From positions 1 to 64,000 of the forward strand of contig JAKSZP010013540.1 in assembly GCA_022478985.1 (NCBI GenBank): a stretch of DNA of 64,000 bases. Direction: 5' to 3'. Positions 33,901 to 44,925 of the stretch are shown here, piece by piece. The DNA comes from Massospora cicadina (lineage: Eukaryota; Entomophthoromycota; Entomophthoromycetes; Entomophthorales; Entomophthoraceae). A model generated the notes under the pieces. It was not told the origin of the DNA, searched no databases, and saw nothing but the letters and a program-made list of their open reading frames with translations. Position 1 is the stretch's first letter; every line of letters starts with the position of its first letter. Made by a program: the position numbers and the translations under genes.

Positions 33901-34754
33901 TGTCATGTGTAGATGACATCATAGTGGGGACCAACCCCAAAGATAAGGCTGGGCGCCAAGAGGCCCAAAAGGTGAAGCTACAGGGTCTCCCTGACCTGAG
34001 GCATACCCTAGACCAACGCTTGGTACAAGCCAAATATGCCTAGGTTGGTACTAATGAGGTGCAGAACGCCCAGCCCCTTGCATCGTCCCAGGCATTAAAA
34101 TGAACAGCCTACATAACGAATGCAGATGGTTCAGTTCGATTTGTTGAGTAACAGGGTTTCAAAAACACATTCCATTTATGAAATCACACGTTTGGGCTGA
34201 ATCCAAATTCAATCAATTACACGAGTGAAGTCAGTTTTGGCATATTCTACCAATTGGGATGGTAGCGTGTGCCTATTGGTGGGTCAGTGCTTGGGTCCAC
34301 TTATGCAAACCCCCTATTCCCCCATCGATGGTTAAATATGTTTTCCCTGACCAACATTCCTTGTTGGTCGACTTCCCAAATAAACCTTTACCCGTTTTAC
34401 GTTTTTACTTTTATGATATTCTGAACACTCCTGTGCACAAACCTCTTTGAGGAGGTCTCATTCTCCATTAACCTTGCCATTGAAAATACTTTGAGGCTAT
34501 CCCCTAGTGCACCGTTGGTTCACCCAGGTTCCCTCCAACCTGGGTCGCTTATCCCCTTTCACTTTGTGCACCACGTCGCTTTTGGTGGTTCTTTTATTAT
34601 AAAATTCGCACTTTTATGCCTAAGTGTTATAGCTCCAGCACCCTCTGCTGGGCTCTAATTACTTTAGCATTAACGGCTAGTTCCCTGGCGTTGGCCTGGT
34701 GCACCGTGCACTACCATGCTGGGAACAGGAGAGTTATAGACACTTTTCCTTACA
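33901..34754 (+). repeat. Element A 3' LTR
   Basis: Partner of 28796-29646; ends TTCCTTACA. Followed by the TTTAA target copy. Confidence 0.92.
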
Positions 34755-34759
34755 TTTAA
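34755..34759 (+). repeat. Target-site duplication of element A, right copy
   Basis: TTTAA, identical to 28791-28795. Confidence 0.9.
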
Positions 34760-35118
34760 CTTCATCAATTGAGATGCCAGCGGACAAGCTAGCAACATCT
34801 TCTAGCATACATGCCCCAAGTGCCAGCTTGGATAGGTCAATTATGGTTTCTGTCACCATTTCAATTGTCTTTAATTAGTGTAACAGCTCACCATATAATC
34901 ATTTGATTTTGTGCTTGATAGTTTCTGGGTCCATTGTTATTTACCAAGTCACCATCTCTACCTCTCATATCCTGACTTTGGTTTGGATTTTCTTGAGGTG
35001 CGCCAGGCCCTCCTTGGTCATTGTCCCCACTAGACTCTAGTACTTGTAGGTAGAGTTTATCCATCGCTATGAGTCATGTTTAGACATTAAGGCCCAACTC
35101 ATTTGTGAGTTGTTTAGT
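34760..35118 (-). pseudogene. LINE-3 linker between endonuclease and RT
   Basis: Lies between elements A and D. Minus-strand pieces (M-T-K-E-G-L-A-H-L-K-K and the run ending I-S-I-D-E-V) match the LINE-2 linker at 14.86-15.17 kb. The A junction falls within the codons after I-D-E-V and the D junction within the W-S-E-Y-Q block. Confidence 0.65.
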
Positions 35119-35611
35119 TGTCACGATTCCATTATGACTGGACGATAAGCCCTAAGTAAATATGGTGGAATGGATGGAATCCGCCGAGTTGTTATATGTA
35201 TGATTAATTCAAGCGCCTTGAAATGAGGCGATATTAGTCTTTAGGAAATCAGCCAAATTGGATGATCATGAATTAACGAATGAAGAATTGGTGGAACCAA
35301 AGAGATATGGCGAAGTGAATTGCTAATCCATGAAAGCAGTACCATCCAAAGTCGCTATGATACAAGTGGGATGAGATGATTGAGGAGGTTAGGTTGTTAA
35401 TAGTTTAGAGTGCACAGAACAGAGAAGAGCCGCTACAGTTATCATGTTAAATTAAAGAGTATAGTGGGAGCAAGTGCTTCACATTTATTAATAAGCTCTT
35501 TAAGTTGATTCAAGGGCAACAATCCCCATATAGTTATTCCTATTGCTCAGTGGGTCAAACCCTGTGCAATCATTTATGGCGTATCTCATTGATAACGCCA
35601 ATTTTATAACA
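35119..35611 (+). repeat. Element D 5' LTR
   Basis: 493 bp, aligned throughout with 48322-48815. Differences include GACGATAAG here against GATGATAAG, and GTGCACAGAAC against GTGCGCGGAAC. Confidence 0.87.
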
Positions 35612-35612
35612 G

Positions 35613-35630
35613 TGGTGCTCACTACAAGGG
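35613..35630 (+). promoter_or_regulatory. Primer-binding site of element D
   Basis: TGGTGCTCACTACAAGGG, one base after the LTR end. Its first 14 bases equal the element Z site (1105-1122, minus). Confidence 0.75.
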
Positions 35631-35689
35631 GCCCATTGATCAATCACATCAACTGATAAACGTTCCTCCGCCGCTAGTCATGTCATATC

Positions 35690-36640
35690 AGGCTTGATTT
35701 GATAAGAAATTATATCAGAACTCTGCAACTGTTGAATATGCAGAACTCAAGCTTGCCTTGGACGCTGTTCTTAAATGTAAGAAGGAGTTTCTGCAAGAAT
35801 GTTGTATCAATAAGCTGCCTCCATTTGATCGCAATAGTACATCCATAGATTCTCTAAACGATTTGACTTTGCAGTAGAAGGTGCTTCAGATCGGCGTAAA
35901 ACCAAATTACTAATGTCCACCCTGGATATTGGAAGCGCCAATCAAGTTACTTGCTATATTCCCAACAGTTCCATTACCTATCAAAAAGTGAAGGATACTG
36001 TGCTATGGTTAATTGGAAAAGCTTCAAAAATGGCGCAACAGAAGGCTGAGTTTCTAACCATTGGGTTTCTACATAATGAGACCCTCACTACGTTTGCTGA
36101 TCGATTCTCAGAAGAAGCCCATGTGTTAATTGGGGCAGGAGTTGCTAACTGAATGTAACATTAGCATAGCGTTGACCTCTGTTGTGAAACCATATAGTGA
36201 GCTTTTTAATGCCGTGGCTCTATATTTAGAGGTTGATGTACCTTTGCTTAAACTTATTCAAATTCTATGTCATTTATCCGCTATCTTCCCTTCACCAAGT
36301 ATAGAGCAGAAACTGATCACCTCCACTACTAGCCACGTTTATTTGAAGGAATCATCCCTCCCTGTTCAGCGCCCAGTTGGTATTCCCTAGTCTTATTATC
36401 ATCACAAGCCTCACTTTTAACCTAGTTGCCAACAGCAGTTCTCCTACCAGAATGGGCCTGGTTACACTGTTCAATACCAGTCCACCTTTTTGGGTGGCCC
36501 ATTTTACAACAATTAAGGACGCAGGTCCTATGGGGTTAATTGCTTTTTGTGTGGTCACTTTGGGCACCTGGCTAGGAGTTGTCATAATTTTGGGTTCAGT
36601 ACCTACCATGGGAGCAGTATAATCAGGGAAAAGTCAGAGC
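35690..36640 (+). pseudogene. Element D Gag, broken
   Basis: Capsid region in three frames: about 35690-35875, 35913-36152 (with F-A-D-R-F-S-E-E-A, a capsid-type helix) and 36130-36390. The CCHC knuckle at 36541-36582 follows a Ser/Gln-rich linker. Gag forms the virus-like particle and binds element RNA. Frameshifts near 35880, 36150 and 36400. Confidence 0.7.
36541..36582 (+). other. Zinc knuckle of element D Gag
   Basis: Fourteen codons C-x2-C-x4-H-x4-C (C-F-L-C-G-H-F-G-H-L-A-R-S-C), the canonical nucleocapsid knuckle, all ligands intact. Confidence 0.9.
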
Positions 36641-36649
36641 GGAGTAGAG

Positions 36650-37413
36650 ATGGGACTCTCTACCTCCGCTATTCTGACTCAAAAAGTCCCATGTGGACCT
36701 ATTCCTGCACAGCTAGTGGAAGTTTCCCAGTATGATGACACATTTCTATATCAGCAGCCGGTTGGAGGGGTAAATGTGCTGACACAAATGCAATCCATGG
36801 ACATGGCGAAAGCAGGCTCCCAGGAGCACCCAAAACTGTATGCTTGCCAATTGTTCGATTACCTTCCTACAGATGAAACAGATCCATTAGCTGATGCGCT
36901 CCTCTTAAAAGGGGTAAACGTTGCCCGCCCTGTGGACGCTATTGTTAAAAAATACTCTAAAGTGGGGAAAGGTATTATGAGCTTCCTTGGAAAAAAGATC
37001 AGTTAAATGTCCATGTTTTAAAACAATCAGATTCATCTTACTCTGAGTGAACTTACTGTGACACTGTTGTAGCGAAAACCCGAGTTTGCACAATAATTGA
37101 TATGGGTGCCCCAATCAATATAGTGTCCTCAAAGTTGGTGTCAAAGTTGGAATTAAAGCCTGATGTAGAGCATCTTATGGTGTATGAGACCGCAGGCGCA
37201 GAAAGCACACTCTCTGAAGGAGCATACGGTGCGCTGCCTTTGCATTTTGGGTCAATTGTCATTTTAGCCCCAGCTATAGTGTTATCAAACAATAACCTTG
37301 ACCTGTTAATTAAAACCGCTTTTATGCGTCACTTCAGGGCTGTTGTTGATATGACAGTGGAGAAATTTGAAATCCTGGGGCAGCGGATCCCAATCTACTT
37401 CACTTCCAGCTAA
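36650..37413 (+). pseudogene. Element D protease and upstream linker
   Basis: A 118-codon acidic linker (36650-37006), then a reading from about 37060 with I-I-D-M-G-A-P-I-N-I-V-S near 37098: the aspartic protease site with D-S/T-G changed to D-M-G. About 100 residues follow with a late L-G-Q-R. A stop and frameshift lie between linker and protease. Element E has the same pattern with D-S-G intact (43288-43296). Confidence 0.65.
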
Positions 37414-37932
37414 ATGCCAAAGGATCCTGTACACATGAGTCACATTAACCTTGCGTATGGTGATGAGGTGGTTTTGTTTTGCTATCATCGACTAAAAAGC
37501 AAGACCTGGGCCCTTCCTCACCAGATTTATGGATATCAAGTGCTATTGCTTAGAGCTACCGTCCCTATATTTTCCCTCTGGACACCAAGCAATCATAAGC
37601 ACTGAGTTAGAGGTGGAACTGCCTGATGGGCTATATGGGGAGGTCATTGGGCCCTATCAGCAATCATGGCTCAAGCCCCACGTGGCCCCTGGCATTATAC
37701 TCCTGGGGCATGGGAGATCAAGGTTTTGATAGCTAGTCTTCAGGATAGACCAATGCTAATCCGCTGATACCAGATAGTTGCATTCCTACATTTCATTCCA
37801 GTTGAGGTCCTCAAAATTCATGAGTTTGGTTCACTGGATGAATTTGGTCTGCCTGACAAAACACAGTCTGGCATAATGGCAGTTGTACCGCGTAAAAGCT
37901 TAATGGGGTTAATTGAAGATCATAAAGATTGA

Positions 37933-38461
37933 GTGGAATCTTTACTTCAAAAATATAAAGAGATCTTTGCTGTTGATGATCATGATTTAGGGTGCGCCCA
38001 AGGAGTGATTCATCGAGTGGACACTGGGGATCATCCCCCATCAGATCTTGGCCAATCCACCAATCTAAAGCAGCAGAAGAAGTTGTTACAGAAGAAATTG
38101 ATAAACTGTTGGAGAAAGGAATTATCAAACCATCAAAGAGCCCATGGGCTTCCCCTGTTTTAATTATCAAAAAGAAGGATGGTACTAAATGGGTAGTTAT
38201 AGACTACCTCAAGCTCAACAACATTACAAAAAAAGACTCATACCCTTTGCCACGAATTGATGATGCATTGGATTAGTTGGGGGAGGAGCTCGTTATTTCT
38301 CCATCATGGATTTGATATCTTGTTATTGGCAGATTGAATTACCTGCGGAGGAACAAGAAAAATGCGCCATTATCACAACAAAAGGGCTCTTTCAAATGAC
38401 ACGTATGCCACAAGGGCTATGTAATGCCCCAGCTACTTTCCAACGGGTAATGGACACTATC
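37933..38461 (+). pseudogene. Element D reverse transcriptase, N-terminal part
   Basis: Frames 37933-38163 and 37992-38276, then 38306 onwards. Blocks: [45 protein letters not shown] and R-M-P-Q-G-L-C-N-A-P-A-T-F-Q-R-V-M. All are standard Ty3/Gypsy RT. The reading is cut right after this by element E. Confidence 0.82.
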
Positions 38462-38970
38462 TGTTGGGATAGGGTAGCTGAGGGTAATAGTTCCTCTGAA
38501 GCGTACCAAAATGGATGGGATAAAATTGTTCCGCAGCAAGCAGACAGCGGGGAGATCCAGGAATCCTAAACGTAGGGGCTGGTAACTTGCTATAAGCTTG
38601 GGAATAGGTGACGAAGGACCTATTGTATTAAACCAATGAAGTTGATGGCCGGAGAGGAGCTTGCTAGACAGAGGCTCTAGAAATAAGTAAACTTAAGACC
38701 AATTGGAGATAAAAACGTAACTTTATTTAAGAAAAGGCGCAGACATTTATAGGCGAGGTTTTCCTCCTAATCCTTTCATGTTAGTGATGTCCTCCACTGG
38801 CAAGATCTTCAGCATCCTGATGTTGATTAGGTGAGGAGTCTATGGCAGGCTTTCTTTTAACAAATTGATCAGGGGACAGAAAATATTGCTTCATGAGAGG
38901 AAAATTTGGAGAGGTATCAGAGGTAGGGAAATTTGAATTAAATTGATTGGGAGCAGGTCAAATCCCACCA
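38462..38970 (-). repeat. Element E 3' LTR
   Basis: 509 bp. On the minus strand it starts TGGTGGGATTTGACC and contains CCTATAAATG (TATA-like) and AATAAAG downstream of it. Partner at 45735-46276. Confidence 0.85.
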
Positions 38971-39330
38971 ACACCCCCCTCAAGATCTTGCCGAGGGGGA
39001 TAGTGCTTGCGCAGAAAATGGCTGTGGATGCAATCAACTACAGTGCCAGTACCAGTAGCAGCGATAGAGTATTCAGGGCCCCTACGGTGTATCACCTGAT
39101 AAGGACCAGACCAAGTGGTGGCAAGCTTATGGGTCCTGCCCCCAGGGCGATGGTGGTAGAACAAGACTAGATCTCCTAAAGAGTATTCAGGGAGCGCAGG
39201 TCAGTGCTCATTGGCTCAAACCCTAATCTAAACCTTGGTAGTTTTTATAAATCCTGTTGAATTTTGGGGTCTTCTTCAGAGAGCTGGTTCTTCTTCAAGG
39301 GTGGGATGTGGTTTCGAGCATCTATTGTGT
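38958..39330 (-). pseudogene. Element E integrase C-terminal domain
   Basis: Reads Y-S-L-G-D-L-V-L-F-Y-H-H-R-P-G-G, then L-A-T-T-W-S-G-P-Y-Q-V-I, the C-terminal integrase fold (G-D-x-V ... W-x-G-P-(F/Y)-x-V), ending G-G-V-G at the polypurine tract. No chromodomain follows. Upstream pieces to about 39330 need another frame. Confidence 0.75.
38971..38986 (-). promoter_or_regulatory. Polypurine tract of element E
   Basis: Minus strand reads TTGAGGGGGGTGT immediately before the LTR start. Confidence 0.75.
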
Positions 39331-39399
39331 GAGGACATTAGACAGGATAGTGAATTTAAAATTTATAATATAGCTCCTTGGTAGTAATTCAATAGTATA

Positions 39400-40135
39400 C
39401 CCTGTCATTTCACTTGGACGATGGCACGCCGCCCTGATCCTACTGATCCCAAGTGAAAATCGACTAGTACAAAATGAAGTGCTAATGCAAAAAGTTTATA
39501 AGATAAATTATAAACTCGTCCAGTAGAGTGAATATATTTTATTAGTGTCAACTTAAGGGTTATTTATAGGGTTCAATGTTCACCACATCTTACCCATGAT
39601 GTCTTATTTTCAGTGGCACTTGGCCAGATAAAAGTTTGTAAAAACGTCTACATATACTTCAACTCAGGGCATCATGCTCAGCCTCAGGGTCATTGTAAGC
39701 ACTGTCATCATTCTTGAGATGGTGCATTTTATACGCATCTTCAAAATAGCTTAACTGATTCACTTTCACATGCAATTGGCAGCACATACCAAGGCGATTT
39801 GTATCACTAATCAGTAATTAATTTGATTGAAAACTCGACTGACATTAATAAACTAATCTTAAAATAGACCAACAAAACCCACGTGCCCGAGTCATTAAGT
39901 CAAAACTTAATCTAAGTCTGACCTAACCAGCAAAGCCCTCAAGCCCATGTCATCATAGTTGAATATAATTAAGAGAAATCGCTAGGCCGCGGATTCTAAG
40001 CTTTGCATAAGCTTAGAATATACCTGGTCCATAATTGCTGATATCTGATATGATCCATAATAAGTTTTTAAACATGCTAACCTTATTATGTCCCTATCAA
40101 ATATCCAACAATTAGGTCCAGTCAATTACTCAACA
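39400..40135. mobile_element. LTR-like insertion inside element E integrase
   Basis: Non-coding AT-rich block between integrase core and C-terminus. It begins near TGTCATTTCACTTGG (39403) and ends near CCAACA (40110) or CAACA (40135), so TG...CA ends are possible, but no target duplication was found. It holds two perfect inverted repeats: TTTCACTTGG / CCAAGTGAAA (about 39408-39457) and TTCTAAGCTT-TGCAT-AAGCTTAGAA (about 39994-40018). Possibly a solo LTR of a family not otherwise present. Confidence 0.5.
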
Positions 40136-40139
40136 GATC

Positions 40140-41000
40140 CATTAGCCATAGCTTGGAGACGTATGATCTCATCAGTTAGCCGTCACAGGGTAAGCTCTAC
40201 ATTGCTTAGATTAGCTGATCCTAGGATAGTTTGAAGGCTGGAAGGCAAAAGCGGCTCAAGCCCATATAGGGCTTAGAAAGGGGACATCTTAATCATCCTT
40301 TGATAGCTAACTCAATAGGCCAAAAAGGCACTAGGGAGAAAATCATTCCAATGCACAGGGTCTGAAGCAGCTAACTTTCGTAGAATGGAAATTAAAGTAC
40401 CATTAGCACGCTCTACCACGCTATTGGTGGCGGGGTGATATGGTGTAGTGAAAAGATGCTTTATACCTAACAAAGAAGTTAATTCATGGACTATAGAGGA
40501 GATAAATTCTTTGCCATTGTCTGATAAAAGTACCTGCAGGCAACCATGACGGGAGAATACGTGTTGGTACAGGAAGAGAGCAGTAGCTCTAGAAGTAGCA
40601 TGAGGGACTGAAGTGGCCTCAGCCCACTTGATTTGGTCGATGGCAAGGATAATATAGTGATGGCCATAGACACCCACAGGTAATGGCCCTATAACATTGA
40701 TGATAACAGTATCAAAAGGGGCCCCAGGGGCTATGAGATCAAATTTAAAGCGGGGATTAGACTTGTCCTGGGAACGGCAGGTGAAGCAACAAACCCAAAA
40801 CATCATGAATGGAATAGGCCATATTCTCCCAGTAGCATTTGGCTTTTAGTCACTCAAGGGTTTTCTTTATATCCACATGCCCAAGGGTTTTAAGGGCATC
40901 CATAATAGTTTCAGTATGAAGGGAAGGGCGGAGATAGGGCAGAAAAGATGTGCCAACCTGTTTAACTAAATTATTATCAATGACTTTAGTGTTAGCAGCC
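40140..41000 (-). pseudogene. Element E integrase core
   Basis: 164-codon reading 40806-40312 with a catalytic pattern: I-L-A-I-D-Q-I-K-W (first Asp), L-L-S-D-N-G-K-E-F (second Asp), Y-H-P-A-T-N-S-V-V-E-R-A-N-G (Glu). V-C-C-F-T-C-R upstream is the end of the zinc region. A stop follows A-F-L-A-Y. The core residues look intact although the gene is broken. Confidence 0.85.
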
Positions 41001-41007
41001 ATCTTCC

Positions 41008-41703
41008 TTAATTGGCTTGAATGTCTGGAGATTCTTGAGGCCACAACTTAGGGTGAAGGAGAAGCTCAAAAAATCGATCTTCTTCGGGAATAGTTACATG
41101 TAAAATAGGGAGGCAGGATAGCCCATTCTCATTTTGATGAATGGCGCCAGCTTTGTGAACTATAGAAAAATCATAACTTTGGATCCTGAGGGCCCAGCGA
41201 GCTAACCTTTCATCAGTATCTTTCATTTGAAAAACCAATGGAAGTAGGAATAATCAGTAACTATTTTAAAATGTTTACCATACAAAGAGGGGTGGAAGTG
41301 TTTGATAGCAAGTAAAACTGCCAGGCACTCACATTCAGTTACTGAGTAATTCCGCTCTGCCATGGTTAACGTCTTTCTAAAATAAGCAACTGGATGGTCA
41401 AATTGGTCTTGGTCTAACTGGGAAAAGGATGGAGCCTACAGCGGTGTCACTGGCATCAGTGAAGAGAACAAAAGGTTGCTCAAAGTTATGATGTATTAAG
41501 ACAGGGGCTAATGACAAAGCAGTGCGTAGGGAATCGAAGGACTGTTGTTGCTCAGGGCCCCAAAACAAGGGCACATCTTTGTGTAGTAGGTCAACTAAGG
41601 GCTCGGGTAAGGTCAGCAAAGTGAGAGATAAACTGGCAGTAGTAGCCCACCATTCCCAGAAAGACTTGGATGTCTCGCAAAATATTTTGGAGCGGGCATG
41701 CAT
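41008..41703 (-). pseudogene. Element E RNase H
   Basis: First box L-F-T-D-A-S-D-T-A-V-G-S-I-L-F near 41460. The middle (E-L-L-S-N, near 41350) has stops, and the last part (41238-41008) has R-L-A-R-W-A-L-R-I-Q-S-Y-D-F and N-E-N-G-L-S-C-L-P, the N-x-x-A-D-x-L-S block with changes. Confidence 0.75.
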
Positions 41704-41773
41704 TCAATGGCAGAGACCTTATCTAGGATAGGGGGATACCTTGCCGCATCATTTTGTGTCCTAAAAATTCCAT

Positions 41774-42300
41774 TTATCTTTCAAAGAATTTAAATTTTGG
41801 ATGTTTTAGTTTCAAGGAGGCCTCCTGTAGTCGCTGAAATACCTGACAAAGATGATTGAGATATGCAGTAAATGTTTGGGATAAGACAGTGACATCATCA
41901 AAATATACCAACACACACATGAGTTTAAGGTCCCCAAACAAGTGGTCCATAGCCCGTTGGAAGGTAGCAGGGGCATTGAATAACCCCTGCGGCATATGGG
42001 TAGGCTCAAATAACCCTTCATGGGAGATGAGGGCACACTTGGCATGATCCTCAGCGTAAAGATCAATATGCCAGTAAACACTGGCCAGGTCAATTGCAGA
42101 AAACTATTGGGAGCCAGATAAGGAGCGTAAGGAGTCGTCAATGCAGGGTAAAGGGTATTTGTCCTTGCATAATGGAATTCAATTTTCAATAGTTCATAAC
42201 AACACAATGGCTCCCATCCTTCTTTTTAATCAACAGGAGGGGGTGGACCAGGGACTACATGATGGTTGAAGGAGGCCAGCATCATGCAATTGCTTTAATT
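41774..42300 (-). pseudogene. Element E reverse transcriptase
   Basis: D-K-Y-P-L-P-C-I-D-D near 42150, S-A-I-D-L-A-S-V-Y-W-H-I near 42090, H-M-P-Q-G-L-F-N-A-P-A-T-F-Q-R at about 41995, and the catalytic V-Y-F-D-D-V near 41900 with both aspartates present. An upstream 83-codon piece (42595-42344) is the protease-RT linker. Two or more frameshifts; of the LTR-element RTs here, this is the one with the best kept active site. Confidence 0.82.
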
Positions 42301-43182
42301 CAAGGGTAATTTGGGCTTCTTCAGTTTTCGATTTTTGATAAGGTCAAGAGCGAAAAAGAGCAGCATCTCCAGTATTAACCTGGTGTTGAACGCCTTGCAT
42401 ATGGCCATAATTATGAGGGCCCAAGGAGAAAATATCCAAATACTCTTCGATCATAGCTTTGGCAGCCACTTTTTGCTCAGATGACAAATCAGAACCAATT
42501 TGTATTGGCACTGCAGCAACAACAGGAGGCTCCTCTAAACCAAAGTCATGAAGGGTCCCAACGTCATGAACCTCCATCACCTGTTCATAAGGCAAGAGGC
42601 GGATTTAAGCGATAGGTTGATTCAGCTCAATGACTTTAAGAGACTGGGAGAGGTTGGCTAAAAGAACAGTGACAGTGCCTTGATAAGCAGGATCTAAAAC
42701 CCCTGGACAGGGGAGAGCTTTGAATATGGAAGGGTTAGGTAAACTAGAAATCGAGCAAGTAATTAGGAGGGGGAACCAACTGGATCCCAGTGTCTACCAA
42801 GATTTGGGCCTGCAGAGGTATGGTAAGGACTTGGGGAGAATGTAAAGGCATCCCCTCCTCAGCCTCGACCATGGAAGGGGAAAACTTAACTTTGGACCCC
42901 AACACATGATATTCTAAACGCTCAATGGAATCAGGAGACTCGAGCAGTCACATCCTCAACTTCCGCTTCCCTTTTTCCTTAAGAGCAGAAGTTAAAAGTA
43001 AAGGGACACGGTATCCTAATATAGAAATGAAATTATCCTTAAAGTTAATAATGGCAGCATGTTCCATAAGAAACCCAGTGCCCAATAAGGAGGTCATAGC
43101 TATTATTATCCAAGGCTACAGCAGGGATAGAGAGCTGCAGGCCGCCTAACTTTAGGGGCAAGTGGGAGTAAGCACCTATAGC

Positions 43183-43600
43183 TCAAGCATATGCAGTACC
43201 AGCGGTCCCATATTCTGATGAATGGTTAAGATCAGGCTGAATCTTAATTTTTCTGATTAGTCGAGAAGAAATGATGTTAATTGGAGAGCCAGAGTCAACA
43301 ATAGCAAGAACCTTCACCTTGTGAACCACCACTTCAATATGGGTTACCGTCACTCCCCACTGAGCTGGGATAGAATATATAGCTGCAGGGGCCGACTTAG
43401 AAAGAGGATAAGAAGAAATATCGCTAGGTTTAATATCAATGGAAGGCTCAATAGGGGTTTCCTCTTCAGTAGCACTAGGGCCAACAAGGTCAGCGGAAAT
43501 TGTATGAACTGATTGTTCTTGAGGCGCAATAAAGTTGTCAGCATAGGGAGCCTCTCGCCCTATGCTGACCCCTATTTTGCTTTCTCTTTGGCCATTTTCG
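43183..43600 (-). pseudogene. Element E protease
   Basis: A-I-V-D-S-G-S-P-I-N-I-I-S at about 43300-43262 (D-S-G codons 43288-43296) is an intact aspartic protease site, preceded by an acidic Ser/Pro linker of about 100 residues. The frame differs from the knuckle just upstream. Confidence 0.8.
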
Positions 43601-43604
43601 TCCA

Positions 43605-43646
43605 ACAATGCTGAATGGTGTGGTTGCGACGACCACAATAGGTGCA
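43605..43646 (-). other. Zinc knuckle of element E Gag
   Basis: C-T-Y-C-G-R-R-N-H-T-I-Q-H-C: canonical C-x2-C-x4-H-x4-C, just after the capsid domain and before the protease. Confidence 0.9.
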
Positions 43647-44704
43647 GTTGGGTCAAGCTCGATTTTTTCCAGACTCATTGTTGTTCACCACATGAATTTG
43701 AGGATGTGAGGCTGAAGCGGAAGCAGGAGCGGCAGTAACTACAGAAGTAGGAATTTCAAGAAGGGCCTCCTTAATATCTAAAATAGAAGTAAAATTTCGT
43801 TTAACTGAAGTCATGTGAAGATGGAGCTGTGGGTTAAACTCTAAAGCGGACAGGATGGCAACAACAGCATCATCAAGAGTGAGGCAGTTATTAGTTACCA
43901 ATGTTTGAGCCTCAGCGTAGAATCAAGCAGCAAACTCTGCGGGAGATTTGCCACGTCTTAACTTAATACTCATAAAGGCCTGTTTCTGATTTGCCAAGGT
44001 GAGATCACTACCAAATTCTTTAATAAGCGCGGCCTTCACCTCAGCCCAAGTGCTGCATCTCATGAGGTGGGGTACCATAATTTCTTGGGCGGATCTACTA
44101 AGGCAAGAGGGTAAGTATTTAACCTTTTGTCAATCAGGAGCTTCCTCCATCGCGTTCTCAAAAATATATAGAAATGAAGCAATACTTCCTTCCCCCAGGG
44201 TGAACTTGTCTTTAAAAGAAGGTTTAAATGTAGTTCCCACAGGAGCTGAAATAACATTAATGCCCACTGGGCTAATTTGATTGATTTCAGATAGCTCAGA
44301 TTTGGATGGAGGCACAGGATTCCGATTTAAATCAGCTTGTTGTCTAAAATGGTTCAGATCATCTTGAAGAGCCCCAATTTGGGCAATTAGGGAATCAGTA
44401 GATGCTTTTTGTTGAAGTTCGTTGCATAATGATTCCATTTTGACATGTAGATTTTGAATTAGGGATCAGAGCTCATAATTGTCTTCTCCAACCTAATAAT
44501 TTTTTCTTTTTGGTGAGTTAAATCATCAGTGAGAGAATCGTAAAGATGGTAAGTGTTGTCCAACCCTTCCTTAATTGCATCAACAGTAAGGTTTGGATCA
44601 ATAGGTTCTCCAGAGCGAGATAGCCAACAGCTTCAAGCAATATTTTCAAGGTTTTGTTCAAGAGCAAGAAGGCGGCTATTTGAGGAAGGATCCTCTGGAG
44701 GGGA

Positions 44705-44925
44705 AGGTAAGTGCACAGTCAGACCCGGAGGGCCAGGAGGGAGGCCCAGGGGGCCCATGAGGACCAGGATGCCCATAGCCAGGGGGGCCAGTTGGCCCAG
44801 GTGGCCCTTCACTTCCATCACGACCAGAGGGCCCCATCACTCCTGCAGGACCAGCTGATCCTTGCTCCCCGGGGGGCCTGGGGGACCCACAGGGCCAGGA
44901 GGCCCTGGAATCTTGGGCACGCTGA
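44705..44925 (-). repeat. Collagen-like Gly-X-Y coding repeat in Gag
   Basis: In one frame [12 protein letters not shown] then [15 protein letters not shown]; the flanks in the two other frames continue as G-P-P-G-P-V-G-P-P and G-P-P-G-L-T, so roughly 24-27 triplets once two frameshifts and one missing residue are allowed for. Proline is frequent at the second and third positions. The G/C-rich, Gly/Pro-codon block contrasts with the AT-rich surroundings. Confidence 0.8.

Larger units (their letters stand above)
28796..34754 (+). mobile_element. Element A: compact chromovirus, structurally complete
   Basis: 5959 bp, LTRs of 851 and 854 bp with TG...CA ends, perfect TTTAA target duplications and a polypurine tract joined to the 3' LTR. 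Plus-strand interior: short N-terminal reading, protease, RT, RNase H, integrase, chromodomain. It inserted in the LINE-3 RT. Only about 0.8 kb separates the 5' LTR from the protease, too little for a normal Gag with capsid and knuckle. Stops and frameshifts throughout pol. I found no TGG primer site after the 5' LTR (TTAGTCGACTAAAATC follows). An older LTR of this family is at 4219-5105. Confidence 0.92.
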
